From Candidatus Falkowiibacteriota bacterium (lineage in GTDB: Bacteria; Patescibacteriota; Patescibacteriia; Patescibacteriales; GWE2-39-37): a DNA stretch of 5,499 nucleotides. Every line of letters begins with the position of its first letter. Position 1 is the stretch's first letter. The stretch covers positions 1 to 5,499 of the forward strand of contig JAAXVE010000061.1 in NCBI GenBank assembly GCA_013335665.1, in the 5' to 3' direction. This document shows, in pieces, positions 4,717-5,499 of the stretch. The notes beneath the pieces are model-generated. The model worked only from the letters and a program-made list of their open reading frames with translations, was not told the origin of the DNA and did not search any database. The position numbers and the translations under genes were made by a program.

Positions 4717-5499
4717 CACTGGACAACAATTTCGATTCAGGTTTGCTGAACAAAATAAAAGAAGATAAGCTGAAGCCTAAGCCGCTGTGGCATTTTTTGC
4801 TAAAGAATTATGTGGTTTGGCTGCTTGGCATATTCTCTTTGCTCTTCGGATCAATTTCCGTTTCTTTATTTCTCTATCTTTCCCGACCGTCAGATTTCGG
4901 ATTGTACAATAGGGCGGGTGGAGAGTTTTGGCAGGGAATCATGCTGGCTATACCGTTTTTTTGGCTGATCTGTTCGGCTGTATTCATTTTTGGAGTAATA
5001 TACAACATTAAACATACAAAGCGCGGCTATCAGTACTCGCCCTTAGTTCTCTTGTCGGCTATTATAGTCTTGAGCGTGTTGTTGGGAACGGCGATCAACT
5101 TTGTCGGTGCCGGCAAGGCGATAGACGGGCAGCTTGGCCGCCACGCCCCATTTTATAACGACTTTATGAACCCTCGCATAAATTTTTGGTCGAACCCGTC
5201 AGAAGGCCGTCTGGCCGGCTTGGTGGTCGAGCGCCAAAGCACCTCAACTTTCAGAATAGTAGATAAGGAAAATAAAGAGTGGACGGTGGTACTTGATAGC
5301 TCTTTGCCTGGCGATTTGGGTGAGTCCATACCCGTTAACGCCCCGTCTCATTTTTTGGGCAAGGTTGTGGGTGGGGATGTTTTTGAAGCCAAGGAAGTTT
5401 TACCGCCCATGCCTGGCGATGATTTTTTTCATCGATTCAAGGGAGGACACGGCTCTAATGGCCGCAATCGCGGCATGGGCCCAGGCATGGAAATTCCAC
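4713..5499 (+). CDS. Membrane protein with extracytoplasmic beta-rich domain, putative sigma-factor partner (3' end beyond the window)
   Basis: An open frame of 262 codons starts at the ATG overlapping the sigma-factor stop and runs off the right edge. A short basic N-terminus (1-31) should be cytoplasmic. Three helices follow at about 32-56, 72-97 and 108-134, with a basic loop NIKHTKRGYQYS between the second and third, placing the C-terminal part outside. Residues about 164-230 look like a small beta barrel, perhaps OB-like (GRLAGLVVERQS, FRIVDKENKEWTVVL, HFLGKVVGGDVFEAKEVLPP). After about 231 the chain is disordered, with His, Gly and Met (HRFKGGHGSNGR, GMGPGM), possibly metal binding. Gene order suggests an anti-sigma or sensor role, but I see no classical anti-sigma domain or zinc motif. 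I recall similar pairs in Patescibacteria, but the family has no function known to me. Confidence 0.85.
   Translation, partial: MTLDNNFDSGLLNKIKEDKLKPKPLWHFLLKNYVVWLLGIFSLLFGSISVSLFLYLSRPSDFGLYNRAGGEFWQGIMLAIPFFWLICSAVFIFGVIYNIKHTKRGYQYSPLVLLSAIIVLSVLLGTAINFVGAGKAIDGQLGRHAPFYNDFMNPRINFWSNPSEGRLAGLVVERQSTSTFRIVDKENKEWTVVLDSSLPGDLGESIPVNAPSHFLGKVVGGDVFEAKEVLPPMPGDDFFHRFKGGHGSNGRNRGMGPGMEIP

Overview
The window carries eight protein-coding genes: seven complete and one running off the right edge. A very small leader ORF is a weaker candidate. The best guess for the source is a member of the Candidate Phyla Radiation (Patescibacteria, Parcubacteria-like). This rests on the style of the ECF sigma factor and the membrane gene after it, the tightly packed and overlapping genes, and mostly weak Shine-Dalgarno sites. 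It is recalled family resemblance, not a database result. UGA acts as an ordinary stop in four genes, which argues against the UGA-recoding lineages (Gracilibacteria/Absconditabacteria). There are no rRNA or tRNA genes, insertion sequences or CRISPR arrays.

Layout: (1) 30-623, an unrecognised soluble alpha/beta protein with the window's only strong ribosome binding site, closed by a clear intrinsic terminator (647-675). (2) 678-2732, a two-gene unit read rightward from an extended -10 promoter whose -35 region is covered by a perfect 9-bp inverted repeat. It encodes a GT4 glycosyltransferase and, one base later, an alpha/beta hydrolase. (3) 2710-3285, leftward, a VTT/DedA-family membrane protein whose 3' end overlaps the hydrolase gene by 23 bp. 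(4) 3414-5499, rightward, four closely packed genes arranged as two overlapping pairs. The first pair is a three-helix, histidine-bearing membrane protein (probable b-type haem carrier, DUF4405/cytochrome b561-like) and a lipoprotein with one [4Fe-4S] ferredoxin site. The second pair is an ECF-type sigma factor and a three-helix membrane protein with an extracytoplasmic beta-rich domain and a Gly/His/Met-containing tail.

The GT4 enzyme, the hydrolase and the DedA-like protein all suit envelope or lipid work, but no substrate can be read from sequence. The most interesting part is the right-hand cluster. A surface-anchored ferredoxin encoded with a putative membrane cytochrome would form a minimal transmembrane electron-transfer module. 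It is followed directly by a sigma factor and a membrane protein in the position where an anti-sigma factor usually sits, which suggests envelope- or redox-responsive control. That functional link is inference from gene order and motifs.
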